From: an uncultured SAR86 cluster bacterium
GTDB lineage: Bacteria > Pseudomonadota > Gammaproteobacteria > Magnimaribacterales > D2472
Assembly: GCA_902627055.1 (NCBI GenBank)
Contig: CACOHS010000002.1
Span: forward strand, 117,977 to 181,976
Length of the DNA: 64,000 bases
Direction: 5' to 3'
In this document: positions 24,832-34,396 of the stretch, in pieces
How positions within the stretch are numbered: position 1 is the first letter of the stretch
How the letters are laid out: each line of letters starts with the position of its first letter
The notes under the pieces: model-generated
The model's database searches: none
The model's input: only the letters and a program-made list of their open reading frames with translations
What the model was told of the DNA's origin: nothing
Position numbers and translations under genes: made by a program

Positions 24832-26697
24832 TTATTGATTTAGAAATGTCGGTGAGACTGGTGGTTCTAAGTTTGTTTCTTTTAAACTTCTTGATTTAAT
24901 TTCTTCGATGGTCCCTCCAAAATTAAACATTTCATCTTTCACTGAATCTTTTGACATTTTAGATCTCAATGCTTTAGTCCCCTTTTCATCAAGAGATAAA
25001 TCATCATTAATCACTACTCCATATCTCTTGGCACCATCTATAGAAACTAATTTCTTGGCAACATCTGATATAACATTAGCTGGGTCTCTCTCAAGTGGAT
25101 CGCCCCAACCTCCGCCTCCCCATGTATTAAAGTAGAGTAAATCACCTTTTTGAACTTTTACTCCCTCGCATTTAGCAGGAATAAATTCTTCGGTGCCATC
25201 TGATCTTACAAGAAGCTTTGTGGAGCGATTTCCAGGCTTACCTCCATTTACTCCCCAAGGATATGTAAGCCATCTATCATCATGAATTCCTATATGGCCA
25301 TCAACTAAAAATCTATATGCAACTGACAAACCATTTCCACCTCGATGTAAACCAGGACCACCTGAGTCAGTTATAGTCTCATATTTTTCAATTCTTAGAG
25401 GAAAATATGCCTCAATAAACTCATTTGGGACATTGGTAAATGAGGGCCAAAGGGAATGGCCATCTGGACCATCACCAATTGGTCTTCCAGGAACCCCACC
25501 GAAACCAATTTGGAACAATTGAAACCAATCTCCTTTTTCATCATAACCTGAAAAAAATAAGTGGGGTGAATCTGAGAAACCAGCTGCATTTAACATTTCA
25601 TTTGGGGCTCCCATCCCTAATAATGCTCCCAAAACATCAAAAATTCTCCCTAGCGCATGAGTTCTTCCAGATAATGCAGCAGGATAGTTGGGTTTTAGTA
25701 ATGTACCTTGAGGGATTCGAACGTCGACTAAATCATAAAAGCCATCATTGAAAAGTATTTGAGGATCGACAACATTAATAGTGAAAGAACCAAAAAACAT
25801 TTTAAACATCTCTTCATTTAGATAAAAATTGATAGAGCTTTGCGCTTGCGGATCGGTTCCGTCAAAATCAAATATTGCTTTATCACCTTCTCGCCAAAGT
25901 TTACATTTAATTTTATATGGGCCCATACCCATACCATCATCGCAAATATAGTCAGAAAATTCTCTTGGCTCCTCTGGAATAAACATAGAGATGATATGTT
26001 TCATAGCCAAGTAATTTCTTTCAAGCATAATATTCATCGTTGAACAAAAAACTTCATCGCCAAAACGATCTGCAATTTCATTACATCTTCGAGCAGCTGT
26101 ATTACAAGCAGCAATTAATGCATTTAAATCAAATCTGTTCCATTGAGAAGTTCTAACATTATGTAAAATTAGCTCAAGCACATCACTTTGTAATTTACCT
26201 TTTTTATATAGTTTTGTTGGAGGTATTCTTATACCCTCCTGAAAAATTGTTGTTGCCTCGGTAGGTATTGATCCAGGAACCATTCCGCCATTATCAGACA
26301 TATGACCAAACATAGCAGTCCATGCAATATGCCTACCCTCACGAAAAACAGGGCATAAAACAATCCAGTCAGGTAAATGCGATACAGCAGCATTACACAT
26401 GTAAGGATCATTTGTAAGAATAATATCTCCCTCTTCAATCTCATCGTCATACGCTTCAGTAAAACCATAAATAAATGAACCAAATTGACCAACAACCATT
26501 TTGCCTTCTTTGTTAGCAATCATAGGAAAGCAGTCGCCCTGTTCTCGAATACCTGGAGAGAGTGCAGTCCTTCTTACAATTGCGTCCATTTCCTCACGTG
26601 CATTTCTAAGAGCGTTTTCAATAATATCTACAGTGATACCATCAACTTCTATCTTCTTAAGAGGCGTATCATTTGTTTCTATAATCTTTGCAGGCAT
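24832..26697 (-). CDS. hyuB: hydantoinase B / 5-oxoprolinase-type subunit
   Basis: A 621-aa HyuB-family subunit, slightly longer than usual. Landmarks: IENALRNAREEMDAIVRRTALSPGIREQGDC at residues ~26-56, ILTNDPYMCNAAVSHLPDW, MFGHMSDNGGMVPGS and the glycine-rich TDSGGPGLHRGGNGLSVAY. With HyuA it forms an ATP-dependent cyclic-amide hydrolase (N-methylhydantoinase, oxoprolinase or acetone carboxylase families). It follows hyuA by 2 bp and precedes the amidohydrolase by 3 bp, indicating one operon. The family alone does not decide the substrate; the partner amidase favours hydantoins over oxoproline. The cytoplasmic complex would depend on ATP and a divalent metal. Confidence 0.88.
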   Translation of the reverse strand: MPAKIIETNDTPLKKIEVDGITVDIIENALRNAREEMDAIVRRTALSPGIREQGDCFPMIANKEGKMVVGQFGSFIYGFTEAYDDEIEEGDIILTNDPYMCNAAVSHLPDWIVLCPVFREGRHIAWTAMFGHMSDNGGMVPGSIPTEATTIFQEGIRIPPTKLYKKGKLQSDVLELILHNVRTSQWNRFDLNALIAACNTAARRCNEIADRFGDEVFCSTMNIMLERNYLAMKHIISMFIPEEPREFSDYICDDGMGMGPYKIKCKLWREGDKAIFDFDGTDPQAQSSINFYLNEEMFKMFFGSFTINVVDPQILFNDGFYDLVDVRIPQGTLLKPNYPAALSGRTHALGRIFDVLGALLGMGAPNEMLNAAGFSDSPHLFFSGYDEKGDWFQLFQIGFGGVPGRPIGDGPDGHSLWPSFTNVPNEFIEAYFPLRIEKYETITDSGGPGLHRGGNGLSVAYRFLVDGHIGIHDDRWLTYPWGVNGGKPGNRSTKLLVRSDGTEEFIPAKCEGVKVQKGDLLYFNTWGGGGWGDPLERDPANVISDVAKKLVSIDGAKRYGVVINDDLSLDEKGTKALRSKMSKDSVKDEMFNFGGTIEEIKSRSLKETNLEPPVSPTFLNQ

Positions 26698-26699
26698 AA

Positions 26700-28760
26700 T
26701 TAATTCTCAGGGTTAATAATTAAATTTCCAACTTTATCAACTACTGCGCTGTGATCTGGAAGAATAACAGTTGTCGAATCCATTTCTGAAACAATGGCTG
26801 GCCCAGGTATCTTCATCCCTTCCATTAACTTCGAACGGTCATAAATTTTAATATTATGCCAAGCTCCGTCATGATAATACTTTGAATCTTGGATAATTGA
26901 ATCTTCTAATTTAGCTTTCTTATTAGAAAGAGAAACTGATTTTAAGTTTGTCTGCTTTGCTTTGACGATAGCTCGAATCATTAAAATTTCATGCCCATCA
27001 TCGAGTTTAAATGTAAATAATTGAAAATGCTCATCATCAAAAGCTTCTGTGATTAATTGAATGCCTTTTTTCTTATACTCATTTTCATCAAATTCAACAG
27101 TAATTTGAAAAGCTTGACCTGCATATCGAACATCAGCTTGATAAGTAATTTCAAGATTTGAATCACTTACACCATCTTTTATAAGAGATTCTGAAGCTTT
27201 ATCTTTAAGGTCATGCAAATCTGCAAGAAACTTGTCAGTTGAAATATCCTGAGCCATTGCTAGATATGATCTGGAGGCTTCATCTTGAATTTGGGTAGTA
27301 GCGTCTCCATATGCACATAGGACCCCAGGACCAGGAGGAATGATAACTGGGAATGAGTTTGAAAGAATTCCTAAAGCATTTGCATGCAAAGGACCGGCTC
27401 CACCAAATCCAACCAATGCAAAATCTCGGGGATCAAAGCCCTGCTCCACTGAAACAAGTCTTAGTGCACCAAACATTGATTCATTCACAATCTTGATAAT
27501 CCCCTCAGCTGCTTCCATTAAACCAACACCAATACCATCTGCTATTTTTTGGACAGCTTGTTCAGCAGCTTCTTTATTTATAACCATGTCGCCACCGAGT
27601 TGAACATCACTTGGTAGAAGACCTAAAACAATATTCGCATCACAAACTGTAGGAAGATCACCTCCCTTCAGATAAGCAGCGGGACCCGGAACCGCCCCAG
27701 CAGATTCAGGACCAACTCTTAATGCTTTAGTTAACTCAGGAACAAATGCAATTGAACCACCTCCAGCACCAACAGTTCTTACATCAACTGAGGGAGCTTT
27801 AACTCTAACATCTCCAACAAGAGTCTCTCTTCGAACTTTAGCCCTTGAGTTTTGAATCAATGCAACATCAGTAGAAGTTCCACCCATATCAAATGTCAAA
27901 ATATTTTCATACCCTGCTTGATTACAAAAATGAATTGCTCCTGCGACACCACCAGCGGGTCCTGACATAAGATGATTGACTGGAGAATCAGCAGTAGCTC
28001 GACTGGAAGCCAAACCTCCATCTGATCGTAAAATAGATAACTGAACATCATTACCTAAAGTTTTCTCCAGATTAGACTGTAAGTTATTTACATAGTTTGA
28101 AACCTGAGGTCGAACATAAGAATTTAATACAGTTGTTTCAGCTCTTTCATACTCTTGCATTTCAGGTATTACTTCACTCGAGATAGAAATTGGGATATTT
28201 GTAAAAATCTCTGATGCTATCTTTGCAGCCTGAATTTCATTTTTATTATTAATGTATGAGTTAACAAAACTAATTGTCAGAGCTTCTACCTCTCCCTTTT
28301 CCTTAAGATGATTGAGTTGATTTCTAAGATGATCTTCATCAAGGTCTATAGATATATCCCCAGAGGCATCTGTTCTTTCTTTGACGCCATATGTTAACTC
28401 TAAGGGAGCCAACAATGGTCCTTTAACAAAACTTACCCAGCCACCTAAGCCACCTGGGCAAAAAGAGCGGGCAACTTGCAAAATACTCTCATATCCTTCA
28501 GTGGTTAAAAGGCCAACTTTTGCACCGTTACCTGTTAAAACTGCATTCGTTGCAACAGTTGTTCCATGCATAACCAATTTTATGTCTTTTGGATCAACAC
28601 CAGATTGATCGCATACTCTTGCTACACCATTAAGAACGCCGATCGACGAATCTTCTGGAGTCGACGGTACTTTAGCTGTATGAGTGGAGCCATCTGACTC
28701 ATTTATTAAAAGAAAATCTGTAAAGGTTCCACCGACATCAACGCCCAATCGATACGACAT
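26700..28760 (-). CDS. hyuA: hydantoinase A / 5-oxoprolinase-type ATPase subunit
   Basis: A 686-aa HyuA-family ATPase. Landmarks: YRLGVDVGGTFTDFLLINE (phosphate 1 loop of the ASKHA fold), VMHGTTVATNAVLTGNGAKV, the central SGPAGGVAGAIHF, FDMGGTSTDVALI, VGAGGGSIAF and GFGGAGPLHANAL. This subunit uses ATP to phosphorylate the cyclic amide before ring opening. It is the first gene of the hyuA-hyuB-amidase run and lies 19 bp after a co-directional TonB-receptor gene, so uptake and breakdown may be co-expressed. Length is typical. There is no sign of carboxylase gamma subunits, which argues against acetone carboxylase. Confidence 0.9.
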   Translation of the reverse strand: MSYRLGVDVGGTFTDFLLINESDGSTHTAKVPSTPEDSSIGVLNGVARVCDQSGVDPKDIKLVMHGTTVATNAVLTGNGAKVGLLTTEGYESILQVARSFCPGGLGGWVSFVKGPLLAPLELTYGVKERTDASGDISIDLDEDHLRNQLNHLKEKGEVEALTISFVNSYINNKNEIQAAKIASEIFTNIPISISSEVIPEMQEYERAETTVLNSYVRPQVSNYVNNLQSNLEKTLGNDVQLSILRSDGGLASSRATADSPVNHLMSGPAGGVAGAIHFCNQAGYENILTFDMGGTSTDVALIQNSRAKVRRETLVGDVRVKAPSVDVRTVGAGGGSIAFVPELTKALRVGPESAGAVPGPAAYLKGGDLPTVCDANIVLGLLPSDVQLGGDMVINKEAAEQAVQKIADGIGVGLMEAAEGIIKIVNESMFGALRLVSVEQGFDPRDFALVGFGGAGPLHANALGILSNSFPVIIPPGPGVLCAYGDATTQIQDEASRSYLAMAQDISTDKFLADLHDLKDKASESLIKDGVSDSNLEITYQADVRYAGQAFQITVEFDENEYKKKGIQLITEAFDDEHFQLFTFKLDDGHEILMIRAIVKAKQTNLKSVSLSNKKAKLEDSIIQDSKYYHDGAWHNIKIYDRSKLMEGMKIPGPAIVSEMDSTTVILPDHSAVVDKVGNLIINPEN

Positions 28761-28779
28761 AATATTTAAATCCTTTTAT

Positions 28780-31239
28780 TTAAAAATTATATTTCAAATC
28801 TATACCATATGTTGCATAAGGTGCTTCATGAATAAATGAACCACCAAATTCTGGGGCAGGTATGACCTCAGCTAAATATTCCTCATCGGTAATATTTCTT
28901 CCCCATAGTGTTAGAGTTAAATTTTCACCAATTAATGATGCTCTTAAATCGACCAAATTGTACTTATCTCTTACAGCTTTACTCATATCTGAATTTACTG
29001 GGAACCCAAGTAAAGCCCCCCAAACCGATGGTTGTTGGTTATTTTGTACAGTGTGGAACCAAGTCTCACCTACTTCCATATAATCTACTCTTATTACAAG
29101 ATCATAATTAGCTGAAAAGGATGATTCATATTGAACTCCAAGGTTATAAGTATGCTCAGGAGCTAAAGGTGCATTATTGCCAACAGTATTTGGTCTATGA
29201 GAATTCTTTTTAATCTCACCATCAGTAAAACCAAGACCTCCATCCAATCTTAGATTATCTGTAAGTGCGTATTTAAAATCTAATTCAGAGCCACTTATAT
29301 CAAGTTGATCAATTGAGGTTACGACCCTCAATAGACCCCATGGCCCTGCAAAGAATTCAAAAAATTGATTGTCATCAACCTCTGTTTCGAACAAGGCTCC
29401 ATTTACTTCTAATCTTCCATCAAGATATCTACCTTTAAAACCTACCTCAAAAGATTTTGAGACTTCCTTTTTAAATGAATCTGATACTCCGAGACCAGCA
29501 CCAACAGGAATATTTAATTGAGAATTGATTAAAGCTCCACTACCAGAAGAATTAAAACCACCTGATCTAAAACCAACTCCGTAAGATGCATAAACTGTTG
29601 TATTTTCAGCACTCGTGGTTAAAGATATTTTTGGCTGAAATTGGTCATAGCTTTTATCCCTAGAGGGTATTGTGTCGCCAACTGCCGACATGGCTGGGTT
29701 AATTGGATTACCACCTCCATAATATAGTGCAGATGCAGCACCTGGGACATTATTATCAACCGATCGTTTTTCTTTGTCATATCTTCCTTCAATTGATAGC
29801 TCAGTCACATCAGATAGATCAATAGAAACTTGGCCAAATAAAGAAAACACATCTGTATTAAATGTATCATCAAACATAAGATCGGTTGGATTTTTTCCAG
29901 TTGCAGGAACATATGATTTATATTCAAAGCCTTGACCTAAATCTGCTCCATAAGAAACGGCAACATCTCTTTCAATCTCAGCATAATATGCTCCAACCAA
30001 CCATCTTGTAGACTGATCTTGATCACTAGTAAGTTTTACTTCAATTGAAATATCATCCTGATCTCTTGATTGAAATTGATAACCATCACAAGTATGAGGT
30101 AAATAGGGTCCAAGCACTGAGTTAGCTGCTGATGGAGCTGTACCTGGAGCAGCAAAAGAGAATCCTGGAGGCAATGAATTTATCAAACCTAATGCGGTAG
30201 CAGTATTTGATGCGGCACAGGAAGGAACTCCAAAATAACCACCAAATGCTCCAGATGTTCCATCAGACATCAAATATTCTTCAAGATGGTTATATGCAAG
30301 AATTGAAGTAAACTCTCTACCATTTGCAAGATCTCTAGAAAATTTTAAGGAAAAGTCAGCGGTTTCTTGTTCATTTACAGGAGGTACATTAAACATATAA
30401 ATAAAATCATGAGTGTTAACATCCTTAAAGAATTGGTCTGCTCCTGGGGTACCGAATCCTTGGAAAGCTGGAAGCGCAAAAACCGCGTTAAAGTTAATGG
30501 TTCCTCCACTAGCCTCACTGATACCAGCTCTAAAATCCAAAGAACTATCATCATTATCAACTAATATCCTTGCGCGAATGGTAGTATCTTCGAAAAAATC
30601 TACATTATTAGATTTAGTAAAAACATTTGTATGCTCACCATCAGTTTCTCTAGTGCTAACTGAAAATCTTGTATATACGTTATCGCCCATTTTACTTGAA
30701 TTTACATACTGAAGTTTAGATGAATTATTTATACCCATTCCAACAACTGCTGAACTTTCTGGCTCATCAGAAGGTGCCTTTGTAGTTATTAAGATTGCAC
30801 CGGAAGTAGCATTTCTTCCATATAGAGCTCCTTGGGGACCTTTTAAAACCTCAATTTGAGCAATATCAAGTAGCTCTCTATTAAATGCATTTGGATTTGT
30901 CTGGAGCACACCATCGACTACAAATGCAAAATTTGATTCTGCATCACGAGTAGATGTGAGACCTCTAATTGTTACCAATGTATCTCCAACATTTACGGTA
31001 TTCGCCATTACAACGTTTGGAGTTAATGCAATAAAATCCTCTGGTCTTTCAATGCCTGCATCATTGATATCACTTGCCGTAAATACACTCATAGCAATAG
31101 GCACATCTTGAACACTCTCATCAACCTTTCGAGCAGAAACAACAACTTCTTCAAGAGTAGGCTCAGCAATTAAGCTTAACGAGATAAAAATAAAACTAAA
31201 TGAAACTATAAATCGATTGATTAAATTAGATATATACAT
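28780..31239 (-). CDS. TonB-dependent outer-membrane receptor
   Basis: An 819-aa receptor with a signal peptide, a TonB-box-like segment EEVVVSARKVDESVQDVPIA, a plug domain (VTIRGLTSTRDAESNF, IEVLKGPQGALYGRNATSGAI) and a 22-strand-type barrel ending in aromatic F (IDLKYNF). These proteins import scarce substrates over the outer membrane with TonB-ExbBD energy. The ATG has a strong GGGGAG ribosome-binding site. It heads the same-strand run with hyuA, hyuB and the amidase, so the ligand may be a hydantoin-like or creatinine-derived compound; this is context only. Divergent from the CoA-transferase gene. Confidence 0.93.
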   Translation of the reverse strand: MYISNLINRFIVSFSFIFISLSLIAEPTLEEVVVSARKVDESVQDVPIAMSVFTASDINDAGIERPEDFIALTPNVVMANTVNVGDTLVTIRGLTSTRDAESNFAFVVDGVLQTNPNAFNRELLDIAQIEVLKGPQGALYGRNATSGAILITTKAPSDEPESSAVVGMGINNSSKLQYVNSSKMGDNVYTRFSVSTRETDGEHTNVFTKSNNVDFFEDTTIRARILVDNDDSSLDFRAGISEASGGTINFNAVFALPAFQGFGTPGADQFFKDVNTHDFIYMFNVPPVNEQETADFSLKFSRDLANGREFTSILAYNHLEEYLMSDGTSGAFGGYFGVPSCAASNTATALGLINSLPPGFSFAAPGTAPSAANSVLGPYLPHTCDGYQFQSRDQDDISIEVKLTSDQDQSTRWLVGAYYAEIERDVAVSYGADLGQGFEYKSYVPATGKNPTDLMFDDTFNTDVFSLFGQVSIDLSDVTELSIEGRYDKEKRSVDNNVPGAASALYYGGGNPINPAMSAVGDTIPSRDKSYDQFQPKISLTTSAENTTVYASYGVGFRSGGFNSSGSGALINSQLNIPVGAGLGVSDSFKKEVSKSFEVGFKGRYLDGRLEVNGALFETEVDDNQFFEFFAGPWGLLRVVTSIDQLDISGSELDFKYALTDNLRLDGGLGFTDGEIKKNSHRPNTVGNNAPLAPEHTYNLGVQYESSFSANYDLVIRVDYMEVGETWFHTVQNNQQPSVWGALLGFPVNSDMSKAVRDKYNLVDLRASLIGENLTLTLWGRNITDEEYLAEVIPAPEFGGSFIHEAPYATYGIDLKYNF

Positions 31240-31273
31240 GAATTCTCCCCTATAAAAACAAGATATCTTTTTA

Positions 31274-31302
31274 TTTATACATTAATATCGTTTCATAAAC
31301 AA
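31274..31302 (-). promoter_or_regulatory. candidate promoter of the TonB receptor / hydantoinase operon
   Basis: Minus strand: -35 TTGTTT (31302-31297), 17-bp spacer, -10 TATAAA (31279-31274), about 35 bp before the ATG with GGGGAG in between. Judged by eye only, in AT-rich DNA where chance matches are common. Confidence 0.45.
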
Positions 31303-31374
31303 TTCTTATGATATTTATTTACTTGAATGCATAAAACTTATATTTAATAGTCCGTGTCAAGATATAATAGTTAA

Positions 31375-32595
31375 ATGGATAAAAATATAAAACCATTAAA
31401 AAATATTAAGGTTTTAGACTTAACACATATGCTTTCAGGGCCCTATGGATCAATGATTTTAGCTGATTTGGGCTGTGAAGTTATTAAAATTGAGCCACCA
31501 AAAAAAGGTGAAGGAACAAGAAGGCTGCTAGAAAACGATCCTGATTATTCGCATAATGGAATGGGAGCATATTTTTACACACTTAATCGAAATAAAAAAA
31601 GTGTTGCTATAGATTTAAAAAATAAATTAGGTATTGAGATCTTTTATGAGCTTATAAAAAAAGCTGATGTGGTAATAAGTAATTTTTCTGCAGGAGTTAC
31701 AAAAAAACTAAAAATAGATTTTGATACCCTAAAGAAATTTAATTCCAAAATTATTACTTGTACTGTAAGTGGTTTTGGGGAGACTGGTCCTAACTTTCAA
31801 CGCCCAGCATTTGATCAAATTGCTCAGGCTCTTGGCGGTGGAATGTCCATAACTGGATTATCTGCGCAAGATCCTATGCGCGCTGGAATTCCAATTGGAG
31901 ACCTAGGCGGTGGAATGTTTGCTGTTATGGGAATCCAGGCAGCAATTATTGCCAGATCAGAATCTGGACTTGGCCAGCATGTGGATATATCAATGTTGGA
32001 CTGTCAAATCTCAATGCTCAACTATATGGCAACAATGCATTCAATGTCAGGTCTGATTCCAGAACCCATTGGTAATTCTCATTTTGTTCACATGCCCTAC
32101 AACACTTTTCGTACTAAGGACTTTCCTATAGTTATTGCAGCTGTGGGAGATCAGTTTTGGCCGAGATTACTAAAAATATTTAAAGATCCTGAGCTTAATA
32201 AATCTGAGTTTGAAAAAGCCTTTGAAAGGCAAAAAAATAAAGAAAAGATTGAAAGCATTCTTCAAAAAGAACTGTTAAATGAATCGTCAGAGTACTGGTT
32301 AAATGAACTTGAAAAAGAGTCAGTCCCCTGCGCAAGAGTAAATAACTTAGAGCAAGCTATGAATGATGAGCAAATTCAATATAGGAACATGCTTGTAGAT
32401 GTAATGCATCCTGAAGGTGGTTCTGTTAAAGTGCCAGGCAATCCAATTAAGCTATCATCTATTGAAAATGAGCAATATTCATCTCCTCCACTTCTTGGTG
32501 AACACACTAAAGAAGTTTTACAAAAATGGTTAAATTTCTCAGATGAAAAATTAAATGAATTAGATGAACAACAAGTAATTGAGTTTAAAAAATGA
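31375..32595 (+). CDS. class III CoA-transferase (CaiB/BaiF family)
   Basis: A 406-aa family III CoA-transferase. Landmarks: IKVLDLTHMLSGPYGSMILADLG (CoA-binding start), RNKKSVAIDLKN, VSGFGETGPN, and the catalytic Asp176 in GIPIGDLGGGMFA. Unlike the racemase at 1345, it has the transferase-type NRNKKSV segment. Family members move CoA between dicarboxylates, for example succinyl-CoA to glutarate, itaconate or 3-hydroxy-3-methylglutarate. Its stop overlaps the HMG-CoA lyase start (ATGA), which makes HMG or a related methylated dicarboxylate a sensible substrate (inference). Cytoplasmic. Confidence 0.88.
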   Translation: MDKNIKPLKNIKVLDLTHMLSGPYGSMILADLGCEVIKIEPPKKGEGTRRLLENDPDYSHNGMGAYFYTLNRNKKSVAIDLKNKLGIEIFYELIKKADVVISNFSAGVTKKLKIDFDTLKKFNSKIITCTVSGFGETGPNFQRPAFDQIAQALGGGMSITGLSAQDPMRAGIPIGDLGGGMFAVMGIQAAIIARSESGLGQHVDISMLDCQISMLNYMATMHSMSGLIPEPIGNSHFVHMPYNTFRTKDFPIVIAAVGDQFWPRLLKIFKDPELNKSEFEKAFERQKNKEKIESILQKELLNESSEYWLNELEKESVPCARVNNLEQAMNDEQIQYRNMLVDVMHPEGGSVKVPGNPIKLSSIENEQYSSPPLLGEHTKEVLQKWLNFSDEKLNELDEQQVIEFKK

Positions 32596-33488
32596 ATAAG
32601 GATTATGTTTTTATAAATGAAGTTGGTCCAAGGGATGGTCTGCAAAATCAAAAAACAATAATGTCATCATCTGCTCGTATAAAATTGATTGAAAAATTAA
32701 TTGATGCTAATTTTCCTGGAATTGAAGTTACTAGCTTTGTAAATCCTAAAGCGGTTCCAGCAATGGAGGGAGCTGCTGAAATTATGAAAGGTCTTCAAGA
32801 TACAAAAGAATGCGAAATTTCTGTTTTAGTGCCGAACCTTAAAGGCTTTGAACTTGCTAGAGATTCAGGAGCAAAGGTTTTTTCAGTAGTGCCTGCGGCA
32901 ACAGAAATTATGAATCAAAAAAATATTAATATGAGTCTTGATGAGGCAATTAATAGCTCATGTGAAATTATAAAAGAAACGAAATCAATTAAGTTAAAAG
33001 CTAGAGGTTATGTAGCAGTAGCATGGGAATGTCCATTTGAAGGAAAAGTCGATAAAAAAATAGTTTTAAGTATTGCCGAAAAACTAATTTTGGCCGGGGC
33101 AGATGAAATTATTCTTGCTGATACAATTGGTGCTGCTAACCCAGCCAGTGTAAGCGCACTTATCAAAGAATGTATTAATGAATTTAATCAAGATATTTTA
33201 TCTGTTCATTTCCATGATACCAGAGCTTTGGCATTAGCTAATGTGTGTGCAGCATTGGCAGAGGGAATAAGGAAATTTGATAGTTGTATTGGTGGTCTTG
33301 GTGGATGTCCATTTGCACCTGGTGCAGCAGGAAATCTTGCCACAGAAGATCTTGCAAATATGCTTAAACAAATGGGATATGAAACTAACGTAAATCTAGA
33401 AAAATTACCTGAAATAGTAGATTTTTGTGAAAGTGAACTAAGAACATCTCTGGGTGGCAGAATGACAGCTTGGCTTAACAATTCGTGA
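32592..33488 (+). CDS. mvaB: hydroxymethylglutaryl-CoA lyase
   Basis: A 298-aa TIM-barrel lyase of usual length. Landmarks: FINEVGPRDGLQNQ (Arg14/Asp15), EVTSFVNPKAVPAM, the metal ligands in VHFHDTRALALAN (His207, His209), and the signature GGLGGCPFAPGAAGN with catalytic Cys239. It cleaves 3-hydroxy-3-methylglutaryl-CoA to acetyl-CoA and acetoacetate, as in leucine breakdown. Translationally coupled (ATGA) to the CoA-transferase gene, it likely acts on that enzyme's product. Related HMGL-like lyases act on citramalyl-CoA or similar, so the exact acyl group is not certain. No liuABCD genes are present. Confidence 0.9.
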   Translation: MNKDYVFINEVGPRDGLQNQKTIMSSSARIKLIEKLIDANFPGIEVTSFVNPKAVPAMEGAAEIMKGLQDTKECEISVLVPNLKGFELARDSGAKVFSVVPAATEIMNQKNINMSLDEAINSSCEIIKETKSIKLKARGYVAVAWECPFEGKVDKKIVLSIAEKLILAGADEIILADTIGAANPASVSALIKECINEFNQDILSVHFHDTRALALANVCAALAEGIRKFDSCIGGLGGCPFAPGAAGNLATEDLANMLKQMGYETNVNLEKLPEIVDFCESELRTSLGGRMTAWLNNS

Positions 33489-33496
33489 GTTCACAT

Positions 33497-34339
33497 TTAT
33501 AAAAATTTCTGAAGAAATTTTTGACCAGCTTGAGTACCAAGCAAATAATCTGCTTTCATTATTGAATGACTAGTCGTTGCTCGCTTAGTCTTTAATCGAT
33601 GCGGAGGACAAATTTGTTTAATGATGCAATCACTTGGAGGATTTTTAATAAACTCAAGTGCAGAATTATATGTTTCGGTATTAGAGATTAGAGCACGAGA
33701 AATATTGGGATATGATTTTGTTGCAAGCGCGGCTATGTAATTTTCAAACTTAGTTTTTCTTATAAAAGTTTTTTCATAAGTTCTAATAAGAGTTATATCT
33801 CGAGCTCCCATCTCGTAGGCTTTTTTTACTGGTAGTGGATCAGTAATTCCTCCATCAAATTTTCTTTTATTATTTAGTATTATTGGATTTTTCATTAGAA
33901 CAGGTAGAGATCCAGTAGCAAGCATTTCATTTATATAATTTTCTCTAGATAGCTCAATATATTCAGATTTTGCTGTTTCACCATCAGAAACTACAACATA
34001 AAAATTTTTTCCATCTAAATTTCTTTCCAAGCGATCAAAATCAATTGGAAAAACTTTATTAGCATCTTGGTAGAGTTTCTCAAAATTCATAATGCTTTTG
34101 TTAAACAGAATATTTGAATACCTGACATACTTTTTTGATGCAGAAAATAACATTTTATCTAAGTTGTAATCAGATACTTTTAATAAATACCATAGCTGCA
34201 CAACTGCTCCATTAGATACTCCAAAATGTATGTCGAATGGATTGAAAGAAGATTTGATAAATGAATCAATGACACCAAAAGAAAAAACACCCCTACTTCC
34301 TCCACCCTCAACAATTAATGCTGTTTTATTCCGCTGCAT
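33497..34339 (-). CDS. patatin-like phospholipase
   Basis: A 280-aa patatin-fold serine hydrolase with the Ser-Asp dyad visible: glycine-rich oxyanion loop VEGGGSRGVFSFG (10-22), G-x-S-x-G nucleophile GVSNGA (Ser42), and DGGITDPLPV with Asp162. There is no signal peptide. It resembles YjjU-type bacterial patatins. It would hydrolyse acyl esters of phospholipids or neutral lipids, probably at the inner membrane. It is convergent with the HMG-CoA lyase gene (8-bp gap) and starts about 30 bp downstream of the terminator of the repeat's candidate sRNA. Confidence 0.85.
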   Translation of the reverse strand: MQRNKTALIVEGGGSRGVFSFGVIDSFIKSSFNPFDIHFGVSNGAVVQLWYLLKVSDYNLDKMLFSASKKYVRYSNILFNKSIMNFEKLYQDANKVFPIDFDRLERNLDGKNFYVVVSDGETAKSEYIELSRENYINEMLATGSLPVLMKNPIILNNKRKFDGGITDPLPVKKAYEMGARDITLIRTYEKTFIRKTKFENYIAALATKSYPNISRALISNTETYNSALEFIKNPPSDCIIKQICPPHRLKTKRATTSHSIMKADYLLGTQAGQKFLQKFL

Positions 34340-34371
34340 GAACTATTTTCAATAATTAATAAATTATAAGC

Positions 34372-34396
34372 AAAAAAAAACAGAGCTAAGCTCTGT
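34372..34396 (-). terminator. terminator of the candidate sRNA, copy B
   Basis: Same ACAGAGC/GCTCTGT hairpin followed by nine T residues as in copy A, about 30 bp upstream of the patatin start. Confidence 0.9.

Noticed and set aside
26229..26519. Second minus-strand frame of 96 codons within hyuB
   Set aside because: It overlaps conserved HyuB motifs in another frame and has no independent support.
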